64,000 nucleotides of DNA from JABJOR01 sp965603075 (GTDB lineage: Bacteria; Pseudomonadota; Alphaproteobacteria; Rhodospirillales; Casp-alpha2), in contig CBFDBO010000005.1 of NCBI GenBank assembly GCA_965603075.1, positions 97,914 to 161,913 of the forward strand, written 5' to 3'. Each line of letters opens with the position of its first letter. Within the stretch, counting starts at the first letter, position 1. The position numbers and the translations under genes were made by a program. Below are positions 17,751 to 26,985 of this stretch, in pieces. The notes under the pieces were generated by a model. The model ran no database searches, had not been told where the DNA came from, and saw only the letters and a list, made by a program, of their open reading frames with translations.

Positions 17751-18566
17751 ATGACAAGCGATGATTTTACGGCGAATTTGAGATTCTTGTGTGGACATTA
17801 TAAGTCCATCGCTGAGGTATGTCGCCGTCTCGAAATCAATCGCCAACAGTTTAATAAATATCTCGGCGGTCAATCAGCCCCTTCACCTTATAATTTAAGA
17901 AAGATTTGTGCCTTTTTTGGTGTCGATGAAGGCGAGATTTATGAGCCGCATGAGGCGTTTATGCTCATATTTATAAAATCCTCCCCCGCGATTGATAGTA
18001 ATAAAATACCGGGAGAACTCCTACCATCATTCTTCCCAGAATCCACAGCAGAATTACGTAAGTACCTTGGATATTATCACGCTTATGTTGTTACACCGTC
18101 TCGTCCGGGCCATATTTTAAAATCAATCACACGTATATTTGAAAAAGATGGGGTTATAAAAACCAAAACATTTGAAGTGATTTCTGTTGTTTCAGAAAAA
18201 CATTCCTCGTCTTCTCTAAACAAATATCATGGTTTCTGTTTTTTATCTTCGCAGATTCTGTACATCGTCGAACACGAGCATATGAATAATCGTGGCTTTA
18301 TTTATACCGCGCTCTATCCTTCGTTCCGAAGCCCAATCGATTTATTAAATGGCTTGGTACTTGGTATCTCGGGTGGTAATTTTCGCATGCCGTATAGCTC
18401 TCAAATCGTTTTTGAGTACTTAGGTGAGGCCCCTGACCTCCGAGCCGCTATCAATAGGTGTGGATTTCTTCCCCATGATAGCGACCAGATTTCGGAAAGC
18501 GTCAGAACGCGTCTGCTTGTATCCAATTCCCCTACGGATTTTAATATATCGGCCCCAATTCTCTAA
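17751..18566 (+). CDS. XRE-type helix-turn-helix regulator with C-terminal sensing domain
   Basis: A 271-residue protein. Residues about 5-65 form an HTH (IAEVCRRLEINRQQFNKYLGGQSAPSPYNLRKICAFFGV) like those of Cro/C1-type repressors. The remaining 200 residues have no recognised domain but are probably an effector-binding region. It lies directly upstream of a peptide-type ABC importer, with matching GCGTCA repeat pairs before itself and before that operon. It is therefore the likely local regulator of the importer, responding to the transported ligand. The ribosome-binding site GGAGTTGAGG precedes the ATG. Confidence 0.8.
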   Translation: MTSDDFTANLRFLCGHYKSIAEVCRRLEINRQQFNKYLGGQSAPSPYNLRKICAFFGVDEGEIYEPHEAFMLIFIKSSPAIDSNKIPGELLPSFFPESTAELRKYLGYYHAYVVTPSRPGHILKSITRIFEKDGVIKTKTFEVISVVSEKHSSSSLNKYHGFCFLSSQILYIVEHEHMNNRGFIYTALYPSFRSPIDLLNGLVLGISGGNFRMPYSSQIVFEYLGEAPDLRAAINRCGFLPHDSDQISESVRTRLLVSNSPTDFNISAPIL

Positions 18567-18613
18567 ACAAATAACCTTTTATCATCAAATAAATACAAAT
18601 ATTGTAAAAATTA

Positions 18614-18651
18614 TGACGCGATTAGACGCGATGGAGCGTCACTTTGCGTCA
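18614..18651 (+). promoter_or_regulatory. Inverted pairs of GCGTCA elements upstream of the peptide importer
   Basis: Two hexamers in reverse orientation (TGACGC at 18614, AGACGC at 18624) and two in forward orientation (GCGTCA at 18636 and 18646) form a symmetric array. Each pair has 10-base periodicity. The array matches the elements before the XRE gene and sits 164 bases before the binding-protein start. Confidence 0.6.
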
Positions 18652-18814
18652 TTAATACTATGGTTGCGAAATTGCCAAGGGCTAAGAAACAGAGGCACTA
18701 TAAAAATATGCATAAATCTATATTCCGCATGTCAGTAGTCGTAGCCATGCAGAAGAACCAATTAGGGGTGTGCAAAAGTATTACCGGAGGTTTTACCAAC
18801 AATGGAGAGAGATA

Positions 18815-20350
18815 ATGAAGTTTAATAAATTACTTATGGTTGGCGCCATCGCTGTAGCCGCCGCTGGTGTTTTAACCAGCAGCATTGCCGTTGCCGCCGA
18901 CAACACACTGACTTGGCCAACGCGCTATAGCTTTGGCGATTGGGATCCCGCAGCAACATATTCCGAAGAAACATATGTTCTGGGCAATATCTATGAAACC
19001 TTAACATTCTACGTCGATGGCAAAGTTGAACCACGTTTGGCAACATCATGGGAAAAATCCGATGGTGGCAAGACTTGGACTTTCCAGCTTCGTAAAGGTG
19101 TTAAATTCCACGACGGTGCCGACATGAACGCGGAAACTGTTAAAAAATCGGTTGAATGGGCTAAGGGTGAAGGCCGTGGCGCTACATTCCTGTGGGGTGG
19201 TTTGCTATCAACCGAAACGCCATCATCCCATACTGTCGTCTTTAAATTCAAGAGCCCGATTGCTCTTGACCTTGTCGCCAGTGGTCAATACGGCAGCTAT
19301 ATCATCTCACCAGGTGCCGTCGATAAAGGCCATGATTGGATGCAAGAAGGTCAAGGTTATGGCACGGGCCCTTATAAGTTCGCTAAAGTAGATCCAGGCG
19401 TTCTCGTTGTTCTCGAAAAGTTTGATGACTATTGGGGTGGATGGAAAGATGGACAGATTGATCGTGTCATCATTCCGAACGTTTCCGAAGGTTCAACTCG
19501 TATTCAGATGATCAAATCGGGCGAAGCAGATATCACTTCTGTTCCTACCGACCAAATCACGGCTGTTAACAATTTTGATAAAGTCAGTGTTAGCCAAGGT
19601 ACATCTTGGCGGAACAGTATGTATCTTTTCAACTTTCAAAAATATCCTACTGATAATGCAAAATTCCGTGAAGCTCTTACCTATCTTTGGGATTACAATG
19701 CCGTTCTGAGTGACATCATGCACGGTGTGGGTACAGCGCCAGTTGGTCCTTTGCCAAAATCCATGTGGGGTCACGGCAAATACGATCTAGCAAGTTATGA
19801 TCCAGCCAAAGCCAAAATGCTTCTGGAAGAATCAGGCGTGCCACAGAAAGATTGGAAAGTTTCCGCCATGTATATCGGCAGTGTCGCCGCTTATGCCAAC
19901 ACAATCGAGCTTTTCCAAGCAACGGCTGGTGAAGTTGGTGTCGAGGTTGAATTGATCCCTGGTGATTGGGGTACAATTTGGGGTAAATCCAAGAAATTGG
20001 AAACATCGGCAAACATTCAGTCAATGACATGGTGGCCTGCTTATGCAACGCCCCAAGATTGGTTGTACGCGCAGTATCGTACTGAAAAGAAGGCGTTGTT
20101 TAATCTTTCTTATTACGCCAACCCAGCGTTTGATACAGCTCTGGACGCCGCAATTGCAGCCGAAGGTGTAGATGTTAAAGCGTCTGCAGCTAAGTACGTC
20201 GAAGCACAGGACATTCTGATGAAAGACCACCCAGCAATCTTCTTCGCTGATGTGGATCGGTACTATGCTCATAACGATACTCTCAAAGGCATGAAAACAC
20301 AGTTTAATCCTGCCTATGAAACACTGTTTATTTATGATCTACGTAAATAA
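18815..20350 (+). CDS. Peptide/nickel-type ABC transporter substrate-binding protein (SBP family 5)
   Basis: About 511 residues with a signal peptide (MKFNKLLMVGAIAVAAAG...) cleaved near AVAAD. The mature protein has the SBP5 hallmarks: an early ATYSEETYVLGNIYETL, a WTFQLRKGVKFHDGADMNA segment and the long two-lobed architecture. I prefer ATG 18815, which is preceded by GGAGAGAGATA, to the upstream in-frame start at 18770 that would mask the signal peptide. The ligand may be a peptide, opine or sugar acid. It is the first gene of a five-gene importer. Confidence 0.9.
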   Translation: MKFNKLLMVGAIAVAAAGVLTSSIAVAADNTLTWPTRYSFGDWDPAATYSEETYVLGNIYETLTFYVDGKVEPRLATSWEKSDGGKTWTFQLRKGVKFHDGADMNAETVKKSVEWAKGEGRGATFLWGGLLSTETPSSHTVVFKFKSPIALDLVASGQYGSYIISPGAVDKGHDWMQEGQGYGTGPYKFAKVDPGVLVVLEKFDDYWGGWKDGQIDRVIIPNVSEGSTRIQMIKSGEADITSVPTDQITAVNNFDKVSVSQGTSWRNSMYLFNFQKYPTDNAKFREALTYLWDYNAVLSDIMHGVGTAPVGPLPKSMWGHGKYDLASYDPAKAKMLLEESGVPQKDWKVSAMYIGSVAAYANTIELFQATAGEVGVEVELIPGDWGTIWGKSKKLETSANIQSMTWWPAYATPQDWLYAQYRTEKKALFNLSYYANPAFDTALDAAIAAEGVDVKASAAKYVEAQDILMKDHPAIFFADVDRYYAHNDTLKGMKTQFNPAYETLFIYDLRK

Positions 20351-20396
20351 ACATAGAACGCAATCAGTCTATTGATTGCAAATTCTCTAAGTACAA

Positions 20397-20424
20397 CGGG
20401 GCAGGTTTAAGCCTGCCCCGTTTT
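20397..20424 (+). terminator. Attenuator hairpin after the SBP gene
   Basis: A perfect 9-base-pair stem (20397-20405 with 20412-20420) with a 6-base loop is followed by TTTT. It lies between the SBP and first permease genes, as in the amino acid importer at 13969. Confidence 0.85.
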
Positions 20425-20437
20425 AAGGAACTCCCTC

Positions 20438-21454
20438 ATGATCAGGTACGTTGCTCATAGATTGATATTGATGATTGGTATCCTGCTTGGGGTGCTAACG
20501 ATCACATTCTTTCTGAGCAGGGTTCTCCCCGCTTCACCAATTAATTTGATCGTAGGCGACCGCCCAACGGCCGAGCAAGTTATCGCGGCAGAAGAGGAAT
20601 TAGGCCTAAACAAACCCTTGATCGTTCAATATGCCCTTTATATGCGCCAGATCGCTGGTGGTGATTTTGGCAAAAGTCTTCGCACAAACCAACCCGTATT
20701 GGTCGAAATTAGCAACCGAATGGGTGCCACCCTTGAGCTGACATCACTCGCTATTATCATTGTTGTTATCGTCGGAATCCCCATGGGAGTCATTTCAGCG
20801 GTGCGACAGAATTCATGGATTGATAATTTAGCGCGTGCAGGGGCGGTCGGTGGGGTTGCCATGCCCGCCTTCATGCTGGCGATGATTTTACAAATTATAT
20901 TTTATGGTCAATTAAATTGGCTTCCCATCCAAGGACGGATGGATTCGATACTTTTATTGGACGCCCCGTTTGAAAAAATTACAGGATTTTTTCTTATTGA
21001 TACTTTGCTCGCCGGTCAATGGGGCGCTTTTAAAAGCGCGGTCAGTCATATCATTTTACCAACACTGACTTTGTCCATTGTAACACTGGCATCGGTTACC
21101 CGGATCACCCGAAATATGATGGTAGAGGTTCTGAGCGAAGAATTCATACGCACAGCCTTTGCCTATGGTCTACCCCGACGGATGATCTATTACCGTTACG
21201 CTCTAAAGGCGACTCTCATTCCCATGTTGACCGTGATCGGTCTGACTTATGGGTATCTCTTGGGCGGCGCCGTTGTTGTTGAATTTGTTTTCGACTGGCC
21301 GGGGTTGGGCGGGTTTTTGGTTTTCTCTATCGTTCAAAATGATTTTCCAGCTGTGCTTGGTACAACTTTATTTATGGCTGGTGCTTATTTAAGTATCAAT
21401 TTGCTTGTTGATTTATTGTATTACGTTGTCGATCCGAGGCTGAGAAAACAATGA
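20438..21454 (+). CDS. Peptide-type ABC transporter permease (DppB/OppB family)
   Basis: A 338-residue membrane protein with the N-terminal ILLGVLTITFFLSRVLP, followed by LGLNKPLIVQYALYM, typical of DppB proteins, and an EAA loop near FIRTAFAYGLPRRMIYYRYALK. About six transmembrane helices are visible. It overlaps the next gene by 4 bases. Confidence 0.92.
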   Translation: MIRYVAHRLILMIGILLGVLTITFFLSRVLPASPINLIVGDRPTAEQVIAAEEELGLNKPLIVQYALYMRQIAGGDFGKSLRTNQPVLVEISNRMGATLELTSLAIIIVVIVGIPMGVISAVRQNSWIDNLARAGAVGGVAMPAFMLAMILQIIFYGQLNWLPIQGRMDSILLLDAPFEKITGFFLIDTLLAGQWGAFKSAVSHIILPTLTLSIVTLASVTRITRNMMVEVLSEEFIRTAFAYGLPRRMIYYRYALKATLIPMLTVIGLTYGYLLGGAVVVEFVFDWPGLGGFLVFSIVQNDFPAVLGTTLFMAGAYLSINLLVDLLYYVVDPRLRKQ

Positions 21455-22338
21455 ATAATATAACGGGAAATCTCGACACAGAAGTATTGCAAGCGAGTCG
21501 AAGCTTGCGCATTCGATCTTTCATTTCAGAGAATAAATTATTCGTCGTTGGCTGCGTTATCTTTATTGTGATCCTCGTTGCGACATTGCTTGCTGAGTGG
21601 ATAGCACCATATTCTCCAACAAAAATTGCCTTCTCTCAAAAGCTTCAACCACCTAGTTTTGAGCACTTTATGGGGACGGATAAATTTGGCCGAGATATTT
21701 TTTCCCGTGTTCTATATGGCGCTCAAACATCACTTTCCATCGGTGCATTTGTAACAATCATGGCCATACTGCTTGGTTCTCCCATTGGTATGATAGCCGG
21801 GTATTTCGGTGGAAAAATTGATACGGTGCTCATGCGGGTTACCGATGTGTTTCTGGCCTTCCCACCGTTATTGCTCCCGATCTCAATCGTTGCGGCCCTC
21901 GGGCCGGGATTGACAAACGCCATGATTGCGTTGGGGGTTTCTTGGTTCCCTTGGTACGCTCGCATAATGCGTGCCGCCGTAATGCGGGTTCGTGGAGAAC
22001 TATATATTGATGCTGCACAGGCCATGGGGGTTAGGCCGGCAATGGTCATGCTCCGTCATGTCACGCCCAATTCACTGACACCCATCATTGTCCAAGGTTC
22101 TATGGATTTTGGCTTTACTATTTTAGCCGCTGCATCACTGAGCTTTATCGGTTTGGGCGCAAGACCCCCAACCATTGAATGGGGATTGATGGCCGCAACG
22201 GCGCGCACCCAATTTATTGAACACTGGTGGACCGCCCTTTGTCCTGGATTTGCTATCTTCTTAACCGTGCTGGCCGTCAATCTGATCGGTGACGGACTGC
22301 GTGATGTTCTTGACCCTAAACATGGGACAAGCGAATGA
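21451..22338 (+). CDS. Peptide-type ABC transporter permease (DppC/OppC family)
   Basis: A 295-residue permease with an N-terminal cytoplasmic tail, a first helix VVGCVIFIVILVATLLA, the GTDKFGRDIFSRVLYGAQTS motif diagnostic of DppC, and the EAA loop YIDAAQAMGVRPAMVMLRHV. It pairs with the DppB-like protein in the inner membrane. Confidence 0.93.
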   Translation: MNNITGNLDTEVLQASRSLRIRSFISENKLFVVGCVIFIVILVATLLAEWIAPYSPTKIAFSQKLQPPSFEHFMGTDKFGRDIFSRVLYGAQTSLSIGAFVTIMAILLGSPIGMIAGYFGGKIDTVLMRVTDVFLAFPPLLLPISIVAALGPGLTNAMIALGVSWFPWYARIMRAAVMRVRGELYIDAAQAMGVRPAMVMLRHVTPNSLTPIIVQGSMDFGFTILAAASLSFIGLGARPPTIEWGLMAATARTQFIEHWWTALCPGFAIFLTVLAVNLIGDGLRDVLDPKHGTSE

Positions 22339-23339
22339 GTGATACGGTACTTGAAATCCAAGGACTCAAAATTGAATTCCCCGGTCTCGTCAATAATGTT
22401 CAGGCGGTTCGTGGGGTTGATTTTACCCTCAATCGTGGGGAATTGGTCGGATTGGTTGGTGAGTCAGGCTCTGGTAAATCCATGACCGCCTCGGCTTGTT
22501 TAGGCTTGGTGCCCCCCCCCGGTATTGTAACCGGCTCCGTAAAAGTATCTGGACGTGAAGTCATTAATCGTTCTGAGAAAGAACTTGCCCATCTGCGGGG
22601 TGGCGAAGCTGCGATGATTTTTCAGAATCCCATGAAAGCGCTTAATCCATTCTTTACTGTGGGTAGACAGATGAGCGATGCCATACGGTGTCATCGTCCT
22701 TTAAACAAGTCAGACGCTGAGAAGGCCGCTATTGATGGATTACGATCCGTCCATATGCCAGACCCGGAATTTGCTGTAGATAAATATCCCCACCAAATGT
22801 CCGGTGGGCAAATTCAAAGGGTCATGATTGCTTTGGCATTGGCGTGTGAACCAGATCTCCTGATTGCCGATGAGCCGACTACAGCTTTGGATGTGACCAT
22901 TCAGGCACAAATCCTTGCGCTGTTGCGTGATCTTGCCGATGAACGCGGGCTGACCATTTTGTTCATAACCCATGATCTCGGTGTCGTAGCAACTTTATGC
23001 GACAAGGTATCCGTAATGTATGCCGGACGTATTGTTGAATCATCCGATGTAGAAAGCCTTTTTGCTGATCCACTTCATCCTTACACCCAACGCTTGATGG
23101 CAACGGTGCCTCGTTTAGGGCAAAGCCGGGGCGAGCTTCCCGCTATTCTTGGACAAGTGCCAAATATGGCCAACCCGCCAATCGGGTGCGCGTTCCATCC
23201 TCGGTGCGATGTCGCTACTGAGGCATGCCGTGCAAATGATCCTAAAACGATCTCTCCACGGCAAGGATCATTAGTGGCTTGTCATCACATTAAGGGTAAT
23301 GGGGCAATTGTGGATAATATAAATCAGGAGATCAAATGA
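22335..23339 (+). CDS. Peptide-type ABC transporter ATP-binding protein (DppD/OppD family)
   Basis: A 334-residue ATPase with Walker A GESGSGKS, signature MSGGQIQR and Walker B LLIADEPTTALD. The C-terminal oligopeptide domain carries the Cys-rich Fe-S-like motif (CAFHPRC...CRA, then CHH) found in DppD. Its start overlaps the dppC-like stop. Confidence 0.93.
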   Translation: MSDTVLEIQGLKIEFPGLVNNVQAVRGVDFTLNRGELVGLVGESGSGKSMTASACLGLVPPPGIVTGSVKVSGREVINRSEKELAHLRGGEAAMIFQNPMKALNPFFTVGRQMSDAIRCHRPLNKSDAEKAAIDGLRSVHMPDPEFAVDKYPHQMSGGQIQRVMIALALACEPDLLIADEPTTALDVTIQAQILALLRDLADERGLTILFITHDLGVVATLCDKVSVMYAGRIVESSDVESLFADPLHPYTQRLMATVPRLGQSRGELPAILGQVPNMANPPIGCAFHPRCDVATEACRANDPKTISPRQGSLVACHHIKGNGAIVDNINQEIK

Positions 23340-24292
23340 TGGATAAGATATTACAAGTCAGTGGTCTGCAAAAAAGCTTCACCACACCCCGAGGTATCGT
23401 GCGCGCTGTTAACGATGTAACTTTTGATGTGGGTGTTGGTGAGACAGTTGCCTTGGTGGGTGAGTCTGGATGTGGGAAGAGTACTGTAGCAATGAACCTG
23501 GTTCGATTGCAGGAACCCGATGCAGGGTCAATTCGATTCGATGACGTTGATTTCTCTGATGCTGGAGACAAAAAAATAAACGAGTTGCGCCAAAAAATTG
23601 GCTTTGTATTTCAAAATCCGTATTCGTCCCTTAATCCAAAGATGCGCATAGTTGATATTGTTGGCGAACCTTTACGTACGGCATTTAATATGAGCGGTGC
23701 TGAATTGACCTCTCGGGTAACCGAACATTTGAGAGATGTTGGATTAGGACCAGAACATTTAAAACGCTATCCACACGAATTCTCGGGTGGACAAAGACAG
23801 CGAATTGCTATTGCCCGCGCTTTAGCACTAGAACCGAAACTGATGATACTTGATGAACCGACAGCAGCGTTGGATGTTTCAGTGCAAGCTCAGATTCTCA
23901 ATCTTCTCGGCGAGATCCAACGTCACCGGAAAGTAAGCTATCTCTTTATCTCGCATGACTTAGCCGTGGTTGAGCATATTGCCGATAAGGTTATGGTTAT
24001 GTATCTTGGTCGAATTATCGAGGCCGGCCCTTCACACAGTGTTATGGCTGATCCAAAACATCCTTATACACGCGCTTTACTTGACTCAGTCCCCATCCCC
24101 GACCCGACACAACGCAATCGAATTTCTGTTTTATCCGGCGAAGTACCGAGCCCGATTAACCCACCACCGGGCTGCCCGTTCGCGCCGCGTTGTAAAAATG
24201 TGCAAGCGACGTGCACGGACGCTGTACCAGACCTTGTGGCGACAGCCGAGAACGCTGACTGGTTCAGAGCCTGTCACAACCCAATTAAATAA
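23336..24292 (+). CDS. Peptide-type ABC transporter ATP-binding protein (DppF/OppF family)
   Basis: A 318-residue ATPase with GESGCGKST, FSGGQRQRIAIARAL and LMILDEPTAALD motifs and the C-terminal PFAPRCKNVQATC cysteine motif. The initiation codon is in the overlap with the previous gene (ATGATGG). It completes the importer with DppD. Confidence 0.93.
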   Translation: MMDKILQVSGLQKSFTTPRGIVRAVNDVTFDVGVGETVALVGESGCGKSTVAMNLVRLQEPDAGSIRFDDVDFSDAGDKKINELRQKIGFVFQNPYSSLNPKMRIVDIVGEPLRTAFNMSGAELTSRVTEHLRDVGLGPEHLKRYPHEFSGGQRQRIAIARALALEPKLMILDEPTAALDVSVQAQILNLLGEIQRHRKVSYLFISHDLAVVEHIADKVMVMYLGRIIEAGPSHSVMADPKHPYTRALLDSVPIPDPTQRNRISVLSGEVPSPINPPPGCPFAPRCKNVQATCTDAVPDLVATAENADWFRACHNPIK

Positions 24293-24315
24293 AAAACTAA
24301 TAGGATAATATTACG

Positions 24316-25476
24316 ATGCCAGATCAAGCCATCACGCTTTCCAATTGGGACTTACCACCATTTAACAGAACAACGTTCCTGAATGTGCGTGACATCATTC
24401 CAGTGGAATCCATTCCAAATGGTGATGGCCCCGTTCGGGAATTTAAAGAAAATTTCCGTGATTTGAATGCTGTTAAGCTGACTTTGGCGGATGGTAGCGC
24501 CTCAACGGTACGTACTGTTCTCGATAGTACGGAAACGGATGGTTTCCTTGTGATGCATCGTGGCGAGATCGTCTGCGAAGAATATTTGAACGGTATGAAA
24601 CCAGAAACTCTGCATTTGGCACAATCGGTTTCTAAGTCTGTCACAGGGACGCTTGTTGCTATTTACATTGACCGTGGATTGATCAATCGACAAGCCCTCG
24701 TAACCGATTACCTGCCAGAGCTGGCAACGAGCGGGTATGCAGGGGCAACAATTGATAACGCCATCAATATGCAAACGGGGATAAAATTTATTGAAGACTA
24801 TACAGATCCAGATGCGGAATTTGTGTACCTTGACCGTGCCTCGGGCTGGAAAGATTTCAAGGATGAAAGCGATCCTAAATCAATTCATGACCTGATTATT
24901 TCCATAAAAGGTGACCGGGATCATGGAGAGTATTTTCAATATCGTTCTCTAGATACCGATGTTCTGGCTTGGATTTGTGAGCGCATCGGCGGTGCCAGTT
25001 TATCCCAGTTGATCGGTACAGAAATTTGGTCAAAGATAGGCGCGGAACACGACGCTTGTTTTACTGTAGATCGCGCGGGAACAGCCCTTGCCGATGGCGG
25101 TTTTAATGCCACGCTTCGAGATTTTGGGCGTTTTGCTCAGATGTACCTTGATGGCGGGAAGGTCAATGGTGAACAGATTGTTCCGATGGATTGGATCGAT
25201 GGCTGTCGCCAAGGGGACACCAATGCTTTTCGCGTTCTTTATGATGAATTCGCCCAGCATTACCCGAATGCCGGGTATAGCAATCAGTGGTGGGTAGTTG
25301 ATGGGAAAAGAGGGGTCTATTCAGCACGTGGCGTGTTTGGTCAGTTTATTTATATCGATCCAGAATTAGAAGTTGTCATTGTAAAGCTTTCAACTTGGCC
25401 CACATTTCTAGATACGAACCGTGGGCTCAATACGTATCGTATGTCCGAAGCGATTGCTGGGTACCTTTCAAAGTAA
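24316..25476 (+). CDS. Serine beta-lactamase-like hydrolase (class C / 6-aminohexanoate-dimer-hydrolase-like)
   Basis: A 386-residue protein with the SxxK catalytic tetrad SVSK (Ser104, Lys107). A later Tyr motif region (YFQYRSLDTDVLAW) and DDFG-like conserved turns are typical of the beta-lactamase/penicillin-binding hydrolases, including EstB-type esterases and nylon-oligomer hydrolases. No signal peptide is visible, so it is probably cytoplasmic. It lies 23 bases after the importer and may hydrolyse the imported ligand. A diverged paralogue is at 57905. Confidence 0.82.
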   Translation: MPDQAITLSNWDLPPFNRTTFLNVRDIIPVESIPNGDGPVREFKENFRDLNAVKLTLADGSASTVRTVLDSTETDGFLVMHRGEIVCEEYLNGMKPETLHLAQSVSKSVTGTLVAIYIDRGLINRQALVTDYLPELATSGYAGATIDNAINMQTGIKFIEDYTDPDAEFVYLDRASGWKDFKDESDPKSIHDLIISIKGDRDHGEYFQYRSLDTDVLAWICERIGGASLSQLIGTEIWSKIGAEHDACFTVDRAGTALADGGFNATLRDFGRFAQMYLDGGKVNGEQIVPMDWIDGCRQGDTNAFRVLYDEFAQHYPNAGYSNQWWVVDGKRGVYSARGVFGQFIYIDPELEVVIVKLSTWPTFLDTNRGLNTYRMSEAIAGYLSK

Positions 25477-25516
25477 CAGCGCTCAGAAAAGTAACTCCAT
25501 TTATCGTAACATAGGC

Positions 25517-25891
25517 TTATCGTAACATTGGCCAAGGGGTCTTAAAATAAGTGATGCGTTCTAGCATGACACCTTCATCACATGTTTTAATCTGAGCGGA
25601 GCCTTCAACACCCGTTCCTATGAGTGTCCAGTAATACCACTCATGTAGAATACCATCCATATCCTTGACGACTTTATCAACCATATGAAAATCGAAAGTA
25701 CCACCAAGGGCTGCCGCCCGTTCGGGCCATATGGGCATGTAGGCAACCAATTCTTGTTTGGTGATAGGGGCAGGATCGGCGGGGTCATCAAAGATGAAGT
25801 CGGTTACGGTGGTAGACATAAGCAAGTCAGGGTTCATTGTATTCCACCCGTCGATATAGCGAGCCCGCATTTTCTCTCGTTTTGTTTCCAT
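25517..25891 (-). CDS. SnoaL-like/NTF2-fold small protein
   Basis: About 124 residues from ATG 25891 (METKREKMRARYIDGWNTM). The pattern DDPADPAPITKQELVAYMP...HEWYYWTLIGTG is typical of SnoaL-like polyketide cyclase or related NTF2-fold enzymes that hydrate or isomerise small substrates. An open frame extends upstream to 26107, but the extra residues are low-complexity, lack a signal and overlap the DMT gene, so I trim them. It is adjacent to the DMT transporter on the same strand. Confidence 0.7.
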   Translation of the reverse strand: METKREKMRARYIDGWNTMNPDLLMSTTVTDFIFDDPADPAPITKQELVAYMPIWPERAAALGGTFDFHMVDKVVKDMDGILHEWYYWTLIGTGVEGSAQIKTCDEGVMLERITYFKTPWPMLR

Positions 25892-25928
25892 GAGACTTTG
25901 TTTCCCATTTTTATCGATGGATTTAACT

Positions 25929-26822
25929 CTACAGACGTTTGACTTTGAATTCACGGTACCAGACATAGATACCGCTGGAAATAATAATGAGCATACCCAG
26001 TATCGTCCATGGGCTCGGGATATCCCCAAAAACGATATAACCCCATACAATTGCGCCAACCACTTGGGTGTAAGTAAAAGGTGCCAGCATAGAGGCTTCG
26101 GCAGCATGGAACGCCTTAACCATCAGATAATGCCCAATAGCGCCCATGGATCCCATGAGAACCATCAGCATCCATTGGAATCCAGAAAGTTCTGTCCAGT
26201 GGAATGGGACAAATATTGTTAATACCAATGCGCCAACGGCTGTGGAATAAAACGTGGTCGATTCCGGTTTGTCTTTGGTTCGAATGATACGGGTCATGAC
26301 CATATAAACGGCAAGTAAGAAAGCCGTGGCGAGCGGCAATAAAGCATCCCACCCTAAGACTCCGTAACCGGGGCGAGCAACCAATAACACCCCGACAAAG
26401 GCACATGCTACTGATGCCCAGCGGCGGGGACCGACATGCTCGCCTAAAAACAGGCCGGAAATAGCTGTAACCAGCACAGGGGCAAAAAATTGAATAGCCG
26501 AAGCATCACCCAACTGCATTTTTGTGATGGCCACGTACATAAACGATGTGGCACCAAAAAGGGCGCAAGCCCGGATAAATTGTAAGCCTGGGCGTTTTGC
26601 GCGAAGGAATTCTAATGATTTTGTTTTGCCAGCATAAACAGAGAATGTAATAGCCGTGTGAAAAAAATACCGCCCCCAGATTACCATCAGGATGGGTACT
26701 TCCAAGGACAAGTTCTTAGCTGTAGCATCCATACCAGCGAGTAAAATACAACTGATCATAATGATCACAATAGCAAATGCCGAATTTGAACGATCTGAGG
26801 GTGATTGAGGAAGAGAAATCAT
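25929..26822 (-). CDS. DMT-superfamily EamA-type transporter
   Basis: A 297-residue inner-membrane protein with ten predicted helices arranged as two EamA repeats. The family-typical segments RYFFHTAITF and LGDASAIQFFAPVLVTAISGLFLGE are present. EamA proteins usually export amino acids, nucleosides or other metabolites. Transcription of the downstream SnoaL-like gene probably proceeds from this gene. Confidence 0.88.
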   Translation of the reverse strand: MISLPQSPSDRSNSAFAIVIIMISCILLAGMDATAKNLSLEVPILMVIWGRYFFHTAITFSVYAGKTKSLEFLRAKRPGLQFIRACALFGATSFMYVAITKMQLGDASAIQFFAPVLVTAISGLFLGEHVGPRRWASVACAFVGVLLVARPGYGVLGWDALLPLATAFLLAVYMVMTRIIRTKDKPESTTFYSTAVGALVLTIFVPFHWTELSGFQWMLMVLMGSMGAIGHYLMVKAFHAAEASMLAPFTYTQVVGAIVWGYIVFGDIPSPWTILGMLIIISSGIYVWYREFKVKRL

Positions 26823-26985
26823 TATGTGTATGGAGAGCTTTCAGGTAACTTAGATGAAATCGAAGTGATTAGGATAGCACATTAGATAATAATGCCCCCC
26901 TGTGACATCCCGAAATTGCTTTAGAGGTAGATATTTATATTTATGGTTATAATTATGGATAGTCGTTACAAAGGCTGAATTATAA

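Noticed and set aside
17039..18566. Genomic island or prophage integration at the tRNA-Met 3' end
   Set aside because: A regulator and transporter follow the tRNA, but there is no integrase and no repeated tRNA 3' end in the window.
18747..18815. A 22-residue potential leader peptide whose TAA overlaps the SBP start ATG
   Set aside because: The stop-start overlap is suggestive, but there is no convincing ribosome-binding site and no codon pattern typical of a leader. Kept as unproven.
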